Assembly (NCBI RefSeq): GCF_947488185.1
Contig: NZ_CANKYM010000002.1
Coordinates: 496,001-560,000 of the forward strand
Length of the DNA: 64,000 nt
Direction of reading: 5' to 3'
DNA from: an uncultured Roseobacter sp.
Lineage (GTDB): Bacteria; Pseudomonadota; Alphaproteobacteria; Rhodobacterales; Rhodobacteraceae
Shown here one piece after another: positions 9,079-16,832 of the stretch (position 1 is its first letter; each line of letters starts with the position of its first letter). The notes under the pieces are model-generated. The model was not told where the DNA came from. It saw only the letters and a program-made list of their open reading frames with translations, and did not search any database. A program made the translations under genes and the position numbers.

Positions 9079-9783
9079 ATGCATGACAAGGTCTGTCTGA
9101 TCACAGGTGTCGGCGATGGCACCGGCAGTTCCGTCGCACGCCGATTTGCGCGCGACGGCTATCGCGTGGCCCTGCTGGCGCGCAACAAGGACCGGTTGCG
9201 CGACCTTGAAAGAGAGTTGCCCGGCTCGAAGGCCTTTGCCTTCGACCTGGAGGATCTCGATCAGCTTGTCTGCGTTTGCCGACAAGTGAAGGAGGAGATG
9301 GGCACGCCCGAGGTGATCGTGCACAACGCCGTTCGCGCCACCTTCAAACCCTTCATGGAGGTCGACCCCACAGAACTGGAACGCAATTTCCGGGTCAACA
9401 CCACAAGCCTGCTTTACATGGCGCGTGAACTGACCCCGGCAATGGTTGAACGTGGCAGCGGTGCCATCGTGGTCACGGGCAATACCTCGGCCTTGCGCGG
9501 GGTCCCCAATTACGCGCTCTTTGCCCCGACAAAGGCGGCCCAGAGGATCTTTGCCCAATCCCTGGCCCGGGAACTGGGGCCAAAGGGCATTCATGTAGCC
9601 TATGTGGTCATCGATGCCGCCATCGACACGCCCTGGACCCGTATGCCCTTCAACCCGGACGCGCCCGAAGATTTCTTCAGTAAACCCGATGCCATAGCAG
9701 AGGAGGTGTTCCATGTCGCCAATCAAGACCGATCTACTTGGTCGTTTGACGTAGAACTGCGACCCTACGGTGAAAAGTGGTGA
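9079..9783 (+). CDS. Short-chain dehydrogenase/reductase with Phe at the catalytic Tyr position
   Basis: The 234-residue SDR has the Rossmann motif (CLITGVGDGTGSSVARRFA), the NAD-binding VHNAV segment and the Ser region GAIVVTGNTSALRG. The expected YxxxK reads FAPTK: a Tyr occurs three residues earlier (YALFAPTK), but the place that normally holds the catalytic Tyr is Phe. A strong AAGGAG box (AAGAAGGAGATTT) precedes the ATG. It closes the four-gene redox operon. Either the nearby Tyr takes over or the protein no longer does classical SDR chemistry. Confidence 0.88.
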   Translation: MHDKVCLITGVGDGTGSSVARRFARDGYRVALLARNKDRLRDLERELPGSKAFAFDLEDLDQLVCVCRQVKEEMGTPEVIVHNAVRATFKPFMEVDPTELERNFRVNTTSLLYMARELTPAMVERGSGAIVVTGNTSALRGVPNYALFAPTKAAQRIFAQSLARELGPKGIHVAYVVIDAAIDTPWTRMPFNPDAPEDFFSKPDAIAEEVFHVANQDRSTWSFDVELRPYGEKW

Positions 9784-10079
9784 GCGACGGACGGCCCTTA
9801 CCAGCCATTCAACCATCCAAGGCTCCGGCCTTCCAATTTCCAGGTACCGGACATTGATGCGCGGCGCAGCAATCTTAATAAGCCAATGACGTATACGCAG
9901 ACAAGCGGGCCGTTCGCAGCACCAGCTATCTTGTCAGCTGCTCGGGCCTGTTTTGCTTTGTCAGGCGCCTCGTATGATCCGTCCTTCGATCCAACGGGTC
10001 TGAGTTTGTTCGAACTGCATTTCAAGTCATAGAGATGCAGCCCGATGGATGGTGTGAGACGAGTTATGTCTACCGCAGG
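9784..10079. other. Intergenic stretch with no recognisable gene
   Basis: About 300 bases between the SDR stop and the decayed hydratase gene. Short open frames exist on both strands but show no family features or ribosome-binding sites. Confidence 0.5.
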
Positions 10080-10693
10080 CTAAATGAACTCAATCTCCAG
10101 CGGAGGAATATCGATACCCTCCAGTGCGGTTTGCCAAACCTGTCCGGCCGAGACGTCGTAGGCGAGCGTGACACTTCCAATGGTCACAAATTCGCCTGGC
10201 AGCAGTTGCGGGTTGTTCGGATCCCGCGAGAGCAACTTCACCAGATGCGAAAGCGCCAGCCGGGATAGATGGACTGGACGACTTCGATGCCATGCGCCAC
10301 CCAGTCAACGCATCTGAGAAGAGACGCCGCATCCATTCCAGGCTCGGGTGTCTTACCAAGGCCCAACGCGATCTCCGGTTCGATCTTTGGTTCGGTGGCC
10401 CGGGCAGCGGCAAACTGCCATGGCATGCCTTTCTCGGTCACCGTGGTGTCGAATAAATCGCCCCAGATCGGTGCATCGATCCCGAATTCGGGCCAGAGCC
10501 TCTTGTTCGTGAAGCCGAGCTTACGTCCCACTCGTCTCTCGCCGCGTGCTTCCCGAAGCGCCCTCAACTCCGCTGTCACCTCGTAGGCTCGCTCCAGCGT
10601 CAATCCCTCATTCCGGCCGCTAAATGGCGCCGTTTGCGCACCCGCATCCAAGCAGCCGAGTACAGTTTCTGCAATCTCAGGCACGAGGATCAC
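10080..10693 (-). pseudogene. 2-keto-4-pentenoate hydratase / FAH-family remnant (deletion and frameshift)
   Basis: Read on the minus strand, the first 145 codons follow the hydratase family closely (SGRNEGLTLERAYEVT, VGRKLGFTNKRLWPEFG, KIEPEIALGLGKTPEPG, WVAHGIEVVQSIYPGWRF). The reading then ends at IW-stop, while another frame continues with a good family C-terminus (SHLVKLLSRDP, LLPGEFVTIGSVTLAYDV, ALEGIDIPPLEIEFI) to a stop at 10080. About 50 residues of the usual middle are missing at the junction near 10245. It therefore combines an internal deletion with a change of frame. Intact members hydrate dienoates in meta-cleavage pathways. Confidence 0.85.
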
Positions 10694-11186
10694 CTTTCTC
10701 TTGTGTCGGGACGGCAGGTAGTGGCGGTAGTAATACAGACTGATCGGGTTTCCGATACTCCCAATGCCAGCCGTCGATCCGGGTTGGGATGATGGTCAGT
10801 ACCAACTACGCCAAGACGAGCATTGTTACGGCGAGCAGAGCAAGCTCTACGGATGGATCAGGCATTCTTCAACCTACAAGATACTAAGTTCGCCTGAAAG
10901 CACAGCATTGAAGGCCAGCCTCGCCGAAGACCGCTTGGCTGAATGCTTATGTCACCGCTGTCGCAGCGTTCGACAACTTATCTTTACGATCGGCCATCGA
11001 AGAACGGCCCATACCAGTCATTGAACACCTTGTCAGAATGCTGCGGTCGCAGCCCTCATTGCTGCCATAAGCAATCCCAACAACCGTTTCTCGTGAGTTC
11101 TGGGATTACTGATCGCAGTTGTAGATCATGATTGCCGACGGGCCAGTTCATTGTGAAGAGTTCTGATTTAGTATCCATTGCCATCT
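10694..11186. other. Intergenic stretch without a supportable gene
   Basis: Nearly 500 bases hold only short frames without family features. It may be decayed coding DNA next to the hydratase remnant. I see no clear repeat, hairpin or promoter. Confidence 0.45.
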
Positions 11187-11885
11187 ATGGTAGCCGAGTA
11201 TTCCAAGGTGGGAATTCGTCAGATGGTCAAAAAAGTTGAAGAAATCAGAGGAAGTGTAAACTCCCTGATCAGAACACTGGATGTGGGCGAAATAGCCGTC
11301 ATACCAACGAGCCGGGAGTTGGTAGCAGTTATTGACCAAAAATTCGAAATGCCCGTTCAACTGCAGCGGTGGTATGCAGTCTTTTCGCGCGGAGATCATG
11401 TTTATGCTGTTGCTGACATTGATGGTAGGCGAATTTCGCTTCAGAGATACGTTCTGAAGCTCGAACATCCAGAGCGTTCATATGACGAGCTAAAGCACGT
11501 TTCGTTTGCGAACAAGCAGAGTTTGGATTGCCGGTTGTGCAATTTGGAGTACCGTATCGGGCGCCAATCGGTGATGCTAAATCGAAGGCCCAAGAAAGGC
11601 ACTTCATCTCGCTACAAAGGAGTGATCAAATCGCTTACCTCAAATGGAGGCTTCAAGTGGCGTACGCAAATTAGGGGCAACTTTGGCACGATGAGCATCG
11701 GGACTTACGACGACGAACAATGGGCGGCAACAGTCTATGACGCTGCCGCCTATCTCGTTTTCGGGGGATCAGGGCACTACAATTTCCCAGAGACCTGTCC
11801 AAACGTTGACGCTTTGGAAATCGCGCGAGTGCGCATCGAGCGCTTCAGTTTGATGAAAAAAAGAAAGCAAGAAACAATAGACTAG
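11187..11885 (+). CDS. HNH/AP2-type DNA-binding protein (homing-endonuclease-like)
   Basis: The ATG at 11187 is preferred over a TTG three codons upstream. The 232-residue protein has a central HNH-like segment (DGRRISLQRYVLKLEHP, then SFANKQSLDCRLCNLEYR read in parts, with a CRLC pair and paired Asn/Arg residues). Its C-terminal AP2 domain is clear: SSRYKGV, W..QI..N, MSIGTYDDEQWAATVYDAAA, FGGSGHYNFP. AP2-HNH proteins in bacteria and phages are usually mobile homing endonucleases. It lies just upstream of the tracrRNA-cas9 locus on the same strand as cas9 and may be an insertion unrelated to CRISPR function. Confidence 0.8.
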   Translation: MVAEYSKVGIRQMVKKVEEIRGSVNSLIRTLDVGEIAVIPTSRELVAVIDQKFEMPVQLQRWYAVFSRGDHVYAVADIDGRRISLQRYVLKLEHPERSYDELKHVSFANKQSLDCRLCNLEYRIGRQSVMLNRRPKKGTSSRYKGVIKSLTSNGGFKWRTQIRGNFGTMSIGTYDDEQWAATVYDAAAYLVFGGSGHYNFPETCPNVDALEIARVRIERFSLMKKRKQETID

Positions 11886-12015
11886 CCAGGCTCAAGGCCG
11901 GCCCGGAGCTGCCGTTGACCATGCAGGTCCAATGCTGCAGCCCCAGCACGCACAGCCGACATTGGACAGGGGTGGGAAAGTTCTCCTGCTTTGCCACCGC
12001 AAATTTACACCGTGG

Positions 12016-12103
12016 CACGAAAGAGGCGGGCCGCAGCCCGCCCCAACTTCGTGGATATTTCACCTTATCGCGGGAAAGACCACGAGGCTTCTTCTGCTAG
12101 AAG
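12016..12103 (-). ncRNA. tracrRNA: tracrRNA of the type II-C system
   Basis: Bases 12083-12102 are a perfect 20-base match to one half of the CRISPR repeat. On the minus strand this reads as an anti-repeat that can pair along the whole crRNA repeat: 21 continuous pairs, then GGCCG paired to UGGUC with G-U wobbles, a UUU/UUU internal loop, then CGGG with CCCG and, with one bulged C, the outer U, C and G. This is the normal two-stem, bulged repeat:anti-repeat duplex. Downstream on the same strand follow AAGGUGAAAUAUCCAC (possible nexus) and a 7-bp GC hairpin with UCUUUC after it. Expected length is about 80-90 nt. The start is approximate; a TATATC lies at 12101-12108 on the minus strand. Confidence 0.88.
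12019..12042 (-). terminator. tracrRNA 3' hairpin / terminator
   Basis: A perfect 7-bp stem GGCGGGC-TGCG-GCCCGCC (minus strand) is followed by TCTTTC. It is the last stable hairpin of the tracrRNA and the likely termination point. The U-tract is short, so some read-through into a second hairpin (GCCAC...GTGGC, 11991-12015 region) is possible. Confidence 0.7.
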
Positions 12104-12110
12104 ATATACG
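12076..12110 (+). promoter_or_regulatory. Candidate cas9 promoter overlapping the tracrRNA anti-repeat
   Basis: On the plus strand the anti-repeat ends in the same extended -10 (TGCTAGAA at 12095-12102) that the array repeats carry. A possible -35 AAGACC lies 16 bases upstream of TAGAAG. Start of transcription would fall near 12110, leaving a leader of about 48 bases before the cas9 ATG. This is inferred from the sequence only. Confidence 0.4.
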
Positions 12111-12157
12111 AAGCGTGGTCTACTCTCCTTCTGACGTCAAGAGTTGAAGGGGATTTC

Positions 12158-15100
12158 ATGCCGGTACGTTTTGCTTTCGATTTGGGAACGACATCCATTG
12201 GATGGGCAATCTATGACCTCGACGCAGCGCTTTGGGAAACGCAACGCAAAGGCAAACCTGTAGGTCTGTGCAACTTGGGGGTTCGCCTTTTCGACGACGG
12301 GCGGACGTCTGACGGGAAGCAGTCGAACGCTGCAGCACGGCGGGATCCCAGGTTGGCGCGACGCCAATACGGCCGACGGCTAACGCGGCGCGAGCGATTG
12401 AAAAACGATTTGGTTGAAACCGGCCTCCTGCCTACGGCTGGTCAGGCTCGAGATGTTTTGTTCACCTGCTCGCACTCCAATCAATCTTGTGCCGATGCAA
12501 GCGATGGTGACTGCCGCAACCCTTACCGGCTGAGGGCGCGCGCGGTCGCTGGCAAGATATCACTCTATGACCTTGGGCGCGCCTTGTGGCACATCTCTAA
12601 GCACCGAGGATTTGCGAGTAACCGAAAGACTGATCCGGATGAGAAGGACGACGGTTTGATCAAACGTGGGGCGAAGGACCTCGCAAAGAAGCTCAGCTTA
12701 GGCGGCCACAAGACCTATGGCGCCTACCTATGGTCACGTTTGAAGACCGGGGATGGTGTACGTGTCCGTCCGCAAGGCGAGGGTACGGAAAAACACTACG
12801 ACTTCTATCCGACCCGCGATATGCTCGTGGCAGAATTTGATGCGATTTGGACAGAGCAGGCAAAGCACCATCCAGAATTAAACGAAACTGTCCGTGATCG
12901 TTTGTACGGCACCATCTTCTTTCAACGTCCGTTACGGCCGGTCATTCCGGGTCGATGTACCTTTTTCCCTGATAAGCCTAGGCTGGCGCGATGGCATCCC
13001 GCCGCGCAGGCGTTTCTGATTCTCCAGCAGCTTGGCAATCTTCGGATCATCCGCGACGGGGTTGAGGAGAGGCTTGATCTCGACAAGCACCGTGTCCTTT
13101 TCAACAGCCTGAATGGAGGGCAGAATCTAACCTGGACCGGGGTGCGCAAAACGCTTGGCCTTTCGTCAAGCAAGGGGTCAGACAAGTTAAACCTTGAGAC
13201 GGGTGGCCTCAAACATCTTCACTTCAATCAAGTTGCTGCCGCTTTGCTAGGTACTAAACGAAAGCCCGGACCACTGGCGGATTTCTGGCCTGATTATGAC
13301 ACCACCACCCGCGAGAGCGTTCTGCAGAAGCTAGCCAATGCCGAAGATCCCGAAGCGTTGATCGATTGGCTCACCGGCACGCTTGGCCTCGACCCCGAAA
13401 CCGCGTCTTCGGTCGAAAAGGTGCGCTTGCCGGACGGTCACCTGCGTTTTTGCCACGAGGCGACAGAGGCGATGGTTGCAGAAATACGCGGCGACGTCAT
13501 CACCTACAACGAAGCCGTTGAGCGGGCACCGCTGCTATCCGGTATCGATTTCACCGACAGCCGACCAGAGAAGGGCCTCAACCGCCTGCCCTTCTATAAC
13601 GAATTGCCCCATATACAGCGCCTCCTCGGAAATGGCACTGACAACCCAGACGACCCTCACGACATCCGGTTAGGCAAGATCACCAACCCCACCGTGCATA
13701 TCGCCCTGAACCAGTTTCGTAGGGTCGTCAATATGTTGATCAAGGAATATGGCCATCCGGCCCAGGTGTTGCTGGAAGCCACCCGAGACCTGGGAAAATC
13801 GTCGCGGGAAAAGGACGAGATCGACAAGATGATCAAGGCCAATGAAAAGCGAAATAATCGTTTTCGCGCGGATCTGGAAGAAGCCGGCTATCTTGAGCCT
13901 GGCCAACGCGTGGGCGAAATGTTTCTCAAAATGCGGCTTTGGGAGGAACTCGGCCGCAATGTGGCGGACAGGTGTAGCCCTTTCACCGGCCGCCAGATCA
14001 GCCTAGTCGATCTTCATTCTGACGCGGTCGAGGTCGAACACATCTTGCCCTATGGCGAGACACTCGACAACTCGCCCCCGAACAAAACCCTAGCTTTCCG
14101 GGACGAGAACCGGCGCAAAGGCAAATTATCGCCGGGCGCAGCAGCGGAACGCGGCATTTTTGATCAAGAGCAGATGATTGAGCGCACCAAACACCTGCCA
14201 CGCAACAAAGCCTGGCGTTTCCGGGCTGACGCAATGCAGGTTTTTGAAGAGCAAAAAAGCTTCGAAGATCGCCAGCTGCACGCCACAGGATATCTTGCCC
14301 GGGTGGTACGCAGCTATGCCGAAACCCTGTTCGATAAGACGGACCTTGACGGACAGGAGCGGCGTCATGTGTGGATTTTGCCGGGACGAATGACAGCTCT
14401 ATTGCGCCATCGCTGGGGACTGAACCTCGGCGACCACAATCGCAAAAACCGCAACGATCACCGCCATCATGCTATTGATGCCGCTGTTATCGGGGTGATC
14501 GACCGAGGGATGATTGCACGGCTTCAAAAGGCGGCCAAACTGCACGAGGCGGACAACCTGGCGCGCGTCCTACCAGCGCCGCCCGAACCGTTTTCAGGCT
14601 TCAGAGATGCTGTGATGACTGCCATTCGCGACGTGCGGGTCAGCCACCGCCCACGTCACGTACATGCGGATAGTTCTGACCCGTCTCAGACCAGTGGCAG
14701 GTTGCACGAGGATTTTGCCTACGGGCTTGTCAAAGATGTTCCCGAAAATCAGGCCAACCTATCTATTGGCAATGGTAAGAAAGTGGTGGTGCGGCGAAAA
14801 CCAGTTGCAGGGTTATCGCCAAAGGAAATTGCGCAGGTTCGCGACGTTTCCTTGCGAAATGACCTTCTGGAGGCCACGGCCCCGTCGCGTAAAACTGGAT
14901 TGCCAACAAAGGAAGCGGAAAGGTTTCGGACGGAACTATTGACCGAATGGTCCCGCCAGACAGGTCACAAGAGTCTGCGTGTTTTGTCAGTAAAGGACAG
15001 CGTCTTGCCAATCCTTGGTAAGAATGGAAAACCAGAAAAATACATGGTCCCCGGCGAAAATGCCTGTCTGGATATCATCGAGGTTGAAGGTGTCTGGAAG

Positions 15101-15487
15101 TGCCACGCTCTGACGGTCTGGGATGCTAACGCGGGCCAACAGCGCCACTGGCGAGATCTTTATCCCAATGCCAAGTTTATCATGCGCGTCCACAAAGAAG
15201 ACACGCTGCAGCTTTTTGACTGGGACGATGACGAAGGTGCGGTTGTTCCCGACAGCAATTCAATCAAACGTGTTGTTCGTCTCGCTCCAAGCAACAGTCG
15301 TATTTATCTCTGCGGATTGAATGAGGCTGGTGACCTGCAAAAGCGTCATGACGACAAGGAAGATGACTTTCGCTGGGATTTGGCTACAATATCAAAGCTG
15401 AAGGTGCGCCGCGCCCGTCGGGTGCGGATTGATGAGTTGGGGAAGGAACACACCATACCGCATGGTAAGGTGAGAGTTTGCAGGTGA
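12158..15487 (+). CDS. cas9: Cas9, type II-C CRISPR RNA-guided DNA endonuclease
   Basis: The 1109-residue length is typical of compact II-C Cas9. RuvC-I is at the N-terminus (FAFDLGTTSIGWAIYDLD, catalytic Asp8). An Arg-rich bridge helix follows (RRDPRLARRQYGRRLTRRERL). The REC lobe spans about residues 90-500. RuvC-II has Glu540 in VLLEATRDLGKSSREKDEI. The HNH domain has His628 in VEVEHILPYGETLDNSP with NKTLAFRDENRRKGK. RuvC-III has NRNDHRHHAIDAAVIG with His771 and Asp774. The rest forms the PAM-interacting part. All catalytic residues are present, so it should cut both strands of a target. An AAGGGG box lies 6 bases before the ATG. cas1 starts 27 bases after the stop. Confidence 0.98.
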   Translation: MPVRFAFDLGTTSIGWAIYDLDAALWETQRKGKPVGLCNLGVRLFDDGRTSDGKQSNAAARRDPRLARRQYGRRLTRRERLKNDLVETGLLPTAGQARDVLFTCSHSNQSCADASDGDCRNPYRLRARAVAGKISLYDLGRALWHISKHRGFASNRKTDPDEKDDGLIKRGAKDLAKKLSLGGHKTYGAYLWSRLKTGDGVRVRPQGEGTEKHYDFYPTRDMLVAEFDAIWTEQAKHHPELNETVRDRLYGTIFFQRPLRPVIPGRCTFFPDKPRLARWHPAAQAFLILQQLGNLRIIRDGVEERLDLDKHRVLFNSLNGGQNLTWTGVRKTLGLSSSKGSDKLNLETGGLKHLHFNQVAAALLGTKRKPGPLADFWPDYDTTTRESVLQKLANAEDPEALIDWLTGTLGLDPETASSVEKVRLPDGHLRFCHEATEAMVAEIRGDVITYNEAVERAPLLSGIDFTDSRPEKGLNRLPFYNELPHIQRLLGNGTDNPDDPHDIRLGKITNPTVHIALNQFRRVVNMLIKEYGHPAQVLLEATRDLGKSSREKDEIDKMIKANEKRNNRFRADLEEAGYLEPGQRVGEMFLKMRLWEELGRNVADRCSPFTGRQISLVDLHSDAVEVEHILPYGETLDNSPPNKTLAFRDENRRKGKLSPGAAAERGIFDQEQMIERTKHLPRNKAWRFRADAMQVFEEQKSFEDRQLHATGYLARVVRSYAETLFDKTDLDGQERRHVWILPGRMTALLRHRWGLNLGDHNRKNRNDHRHHAIDAAVIGVIDRGMIARLQKAAKLHEADNLARVLPAPPEPFSGFRDAVMTAIRDVRVSHRPRHVHADSSDPSQTSGRLHEDFAYGLVKDVPENQANLSIGNGKKVVVRRKPVAGLSPKEIAQVRDVSLRNDLLEATAPSRKTGLPTKEAERFRTELLTEWSRQTGHKSLRVLSVKDSVLPILGKNGKPEKYMVPGENACLDIIEVEGVWKCHALTVWDANAGQQRHWRDLYPNAKFIMRVHKEDTLQLFDWDDDEGAVVPDSNSIKRVVRLAPSNSRIYLCGLNEAGDLQKRHDDKEDDFRWDLATISKLKVRRARRVRIDELGKEHTIPHGKVRVCR

Positions 15488-15514
15488 CTTATCGGGCCCG
15501 AAATGGAGGGTTCG

Positions 15515-16423
15515 ATGGTAGGACGAATACTGGAGTTGGCGCGGGAAAACCTCGCCATCCATAAAGCGCGTGGTTTTCTGTCGGTGCGTCGGGAAGGTAC
15601 CGAGATAGGTAAAGCGGAACTCGACGATATAGACGCCGTGCTGGTTTCGGGTCAGAGCTTAACCTGGTCCAACAGTGCTCTTGCCCATCTTGCCGCACAA
15701 AACGTGCCTGTCACCATCCTCGGAGCAAATTTCGCACCTGTGGCGGTCGTGCTGCCTTTGAACGGACATGGTGAACAGGCTTATCGTATGGCGGATCAGG
15801 CGGCTGCATCCAAGCCCTTGCGCAAGCAAATCTGGGCCAGTCTGGTCCGCCATAAGATCGCCGCACAGGCGGCTGCACTAGGCCGCCTTGGGATACCGTC
15901 AGAACGACTTGTACGACTTGTGTCTACTGTTCATTCGGGAGACCCAAAAAATTGCGAAGCGCAGGCCGCCCAAACTTATTGGCCGCTTCTGCTTGGCAAG
16001 AGTTTCCGCCGTGACACCGGGCAAGAAGGTGCCAATGCACTTCTGAATTATGGATATGCCGTGCTACGCGCAGCGACTGCTCGTGCCATTGTCTCGGCCG
16101 GACTGCACCCATCGCTGTCGGTACATCATCGCAGCGGCGGTGATGCATTGGCTCTGGCCGATGATTTAATGGAGCCTTTCCGCCCCACCATCGACCTGGC
16201 CGTATATACCTTGTTGGAGACCGGGATTGATCGGGTAGAAGATGGCCGGGGCGCTTTGGTCCAAACGCTTTCCACCCCCTTTTCAACCGATCAGGGTAGC
16301 TCACCTCTTTCGCAGGTTCTTTTACGTCTTTCTCAAAGCCTTGCCGGTAGCTTTGCATCAGGCAAAACCACCCTCGTATTTCCTCGGCAACCAATACCTC
16401 ACAGCGCTTTTGCCGATGAATGA
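15515..16423 (+). CDS. cas1: Cas1, spacer-acquisition integrase
   Basis: I choose the ATG at 15515 because GGAGGG lies 4 bases upstream; an ATG at 15503 would make that box part of the coding region. The 302-residue product has the family layout: N-terminal beta domain (AELDDIDAVLVSGQSLTWSNSALAHLA), then the helical catalytic domain. Metal-binding residues are Glu in NCEAQAAQTYW, His in GLHPSLSVHHRSG and Asp/Glu in ADDLMEPFRP. Cas1 with Cas2 inserts new spacers at the array. The stop overlaps the cas2 start by 8 bases, which implies coupling. Confidence 0.97.
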   Translation: MVGRILELARENLAIHKARGFLSVRREGTEIGKAELDDIDAVLVSGQSLTWSNSALAHLAAQNVPVTILGANFAPVAVVLPLNGHGEQAYRMADQAAASKPLRKQIWASLVRHKIAAQAAALGRLGIPSERLVRLVSTVHSGDPKNCEAQAAQTYWPLLLGKSFRRDTGQEGANALLNYGYAVLRAATARAIVSAGLHPSLSVHHRSGGDALALADDLMEPFRPTIDLAVYTLLETGIDRVEDGRGALVQTLSTPFSTDQGSSPLSQVLLRLSQSLAGSFASGKTTLVFPRQPIPHSAFADE

Positions 16424-16760
16424 TTTTCCCGCTCTATCAAAGTACAAAACCATGTGGATATGGACCTTATTTGATCTACCCGTTCTCACAAGCTCGGAGC
16501 GTAAGGCCGCGACACGTTTCCGAAACGATCTGCTCGATCTTGGTTTCCAGATGGCCCAGTTTTCGGTATATTTGCGTCATGCGTATTCGAAAGAAAAAGC
16601 AGATGTCATTGCAGCCAAGGTCGGTGATCTGGTGCCACCGTCGGGGCACGTCCAAATCTTATTTTTTACAGATCGACAATATCAGCTCACCCAGAGCTTT
16701 CAGGGCCGCACCAAAAGTGGACCGGAACAAAAGAAACCGGATCAGCTTACGCTCTTTTAG
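16416..16760 (+). CDS. cas2: Cas2, spacer-acquisition subunit
   Basis: The start is the ATG in ATGAATGA that overlaps the cas1 stop; the longer open frame upstream is a shadow of cas1. The 114-residue protein has the ferredoxin-like Cas2 core, with Asp in TMWIWTLFDLPV, the RKAATRFRNDLLDLGFQMAQFSVYLRH helix-strand pair and VQILFFTDRQY. The genes present (cas9, cas1, cas2) and the absence of csn2 or cas4 define subtype II-C. Confidence 0.96.
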   Translation: MNDFPALSKYKTMWIWTLFDLPVLTSSERKAATRFRNDLLDLGFQMAQFSVYLRHAYSKEKADVIAAKVGDLVPPSGHVQILFFTDRQYQLTQSFQGRTKSGPEQKKPDQLTLF

Positions 16761-16793
16761 CCCTTCGATATCCGGAATTGCGCCGCAGAATGC

Positions 16794-16829
16794 AGAAAAA
16801 GACCCTGCAAACCAGAGGGTTGTGCAGGG
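16794..16829 (-). terminator. Intrinsic terminator of the CRISPR array transcript
   Basis: On the minus strand, right after the last repeat read in that direction, a stem CCCTGCA / TGCAGGG extends across a bulged C into AACC-CTCT-GGTT. It is followed by TCTTTTTCT. This is a textbook factor-independent terminator for minus-strand transcription of the array and has no U-tract on the other side. Confidence 0.85.
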
Positions 16830-16832
16830 GCA

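Noticed and set aside
12083..12157. Plus-strand tracrRNA reading of the anti-repeat
   Set aside because: It would require plus-strand crRNAs, leaves no hairpin or terminator before the cas9 ATG, and conflicts with the array terminator and repeat-borne -10.
16242..16415. Longer N-terminal extension of Cas2 (172 codons in total)
   Set aside because: The extra codons overlap cas1 in another frame and show no Cas2 features; the ATG at 16416 gives the normal length and coupling.
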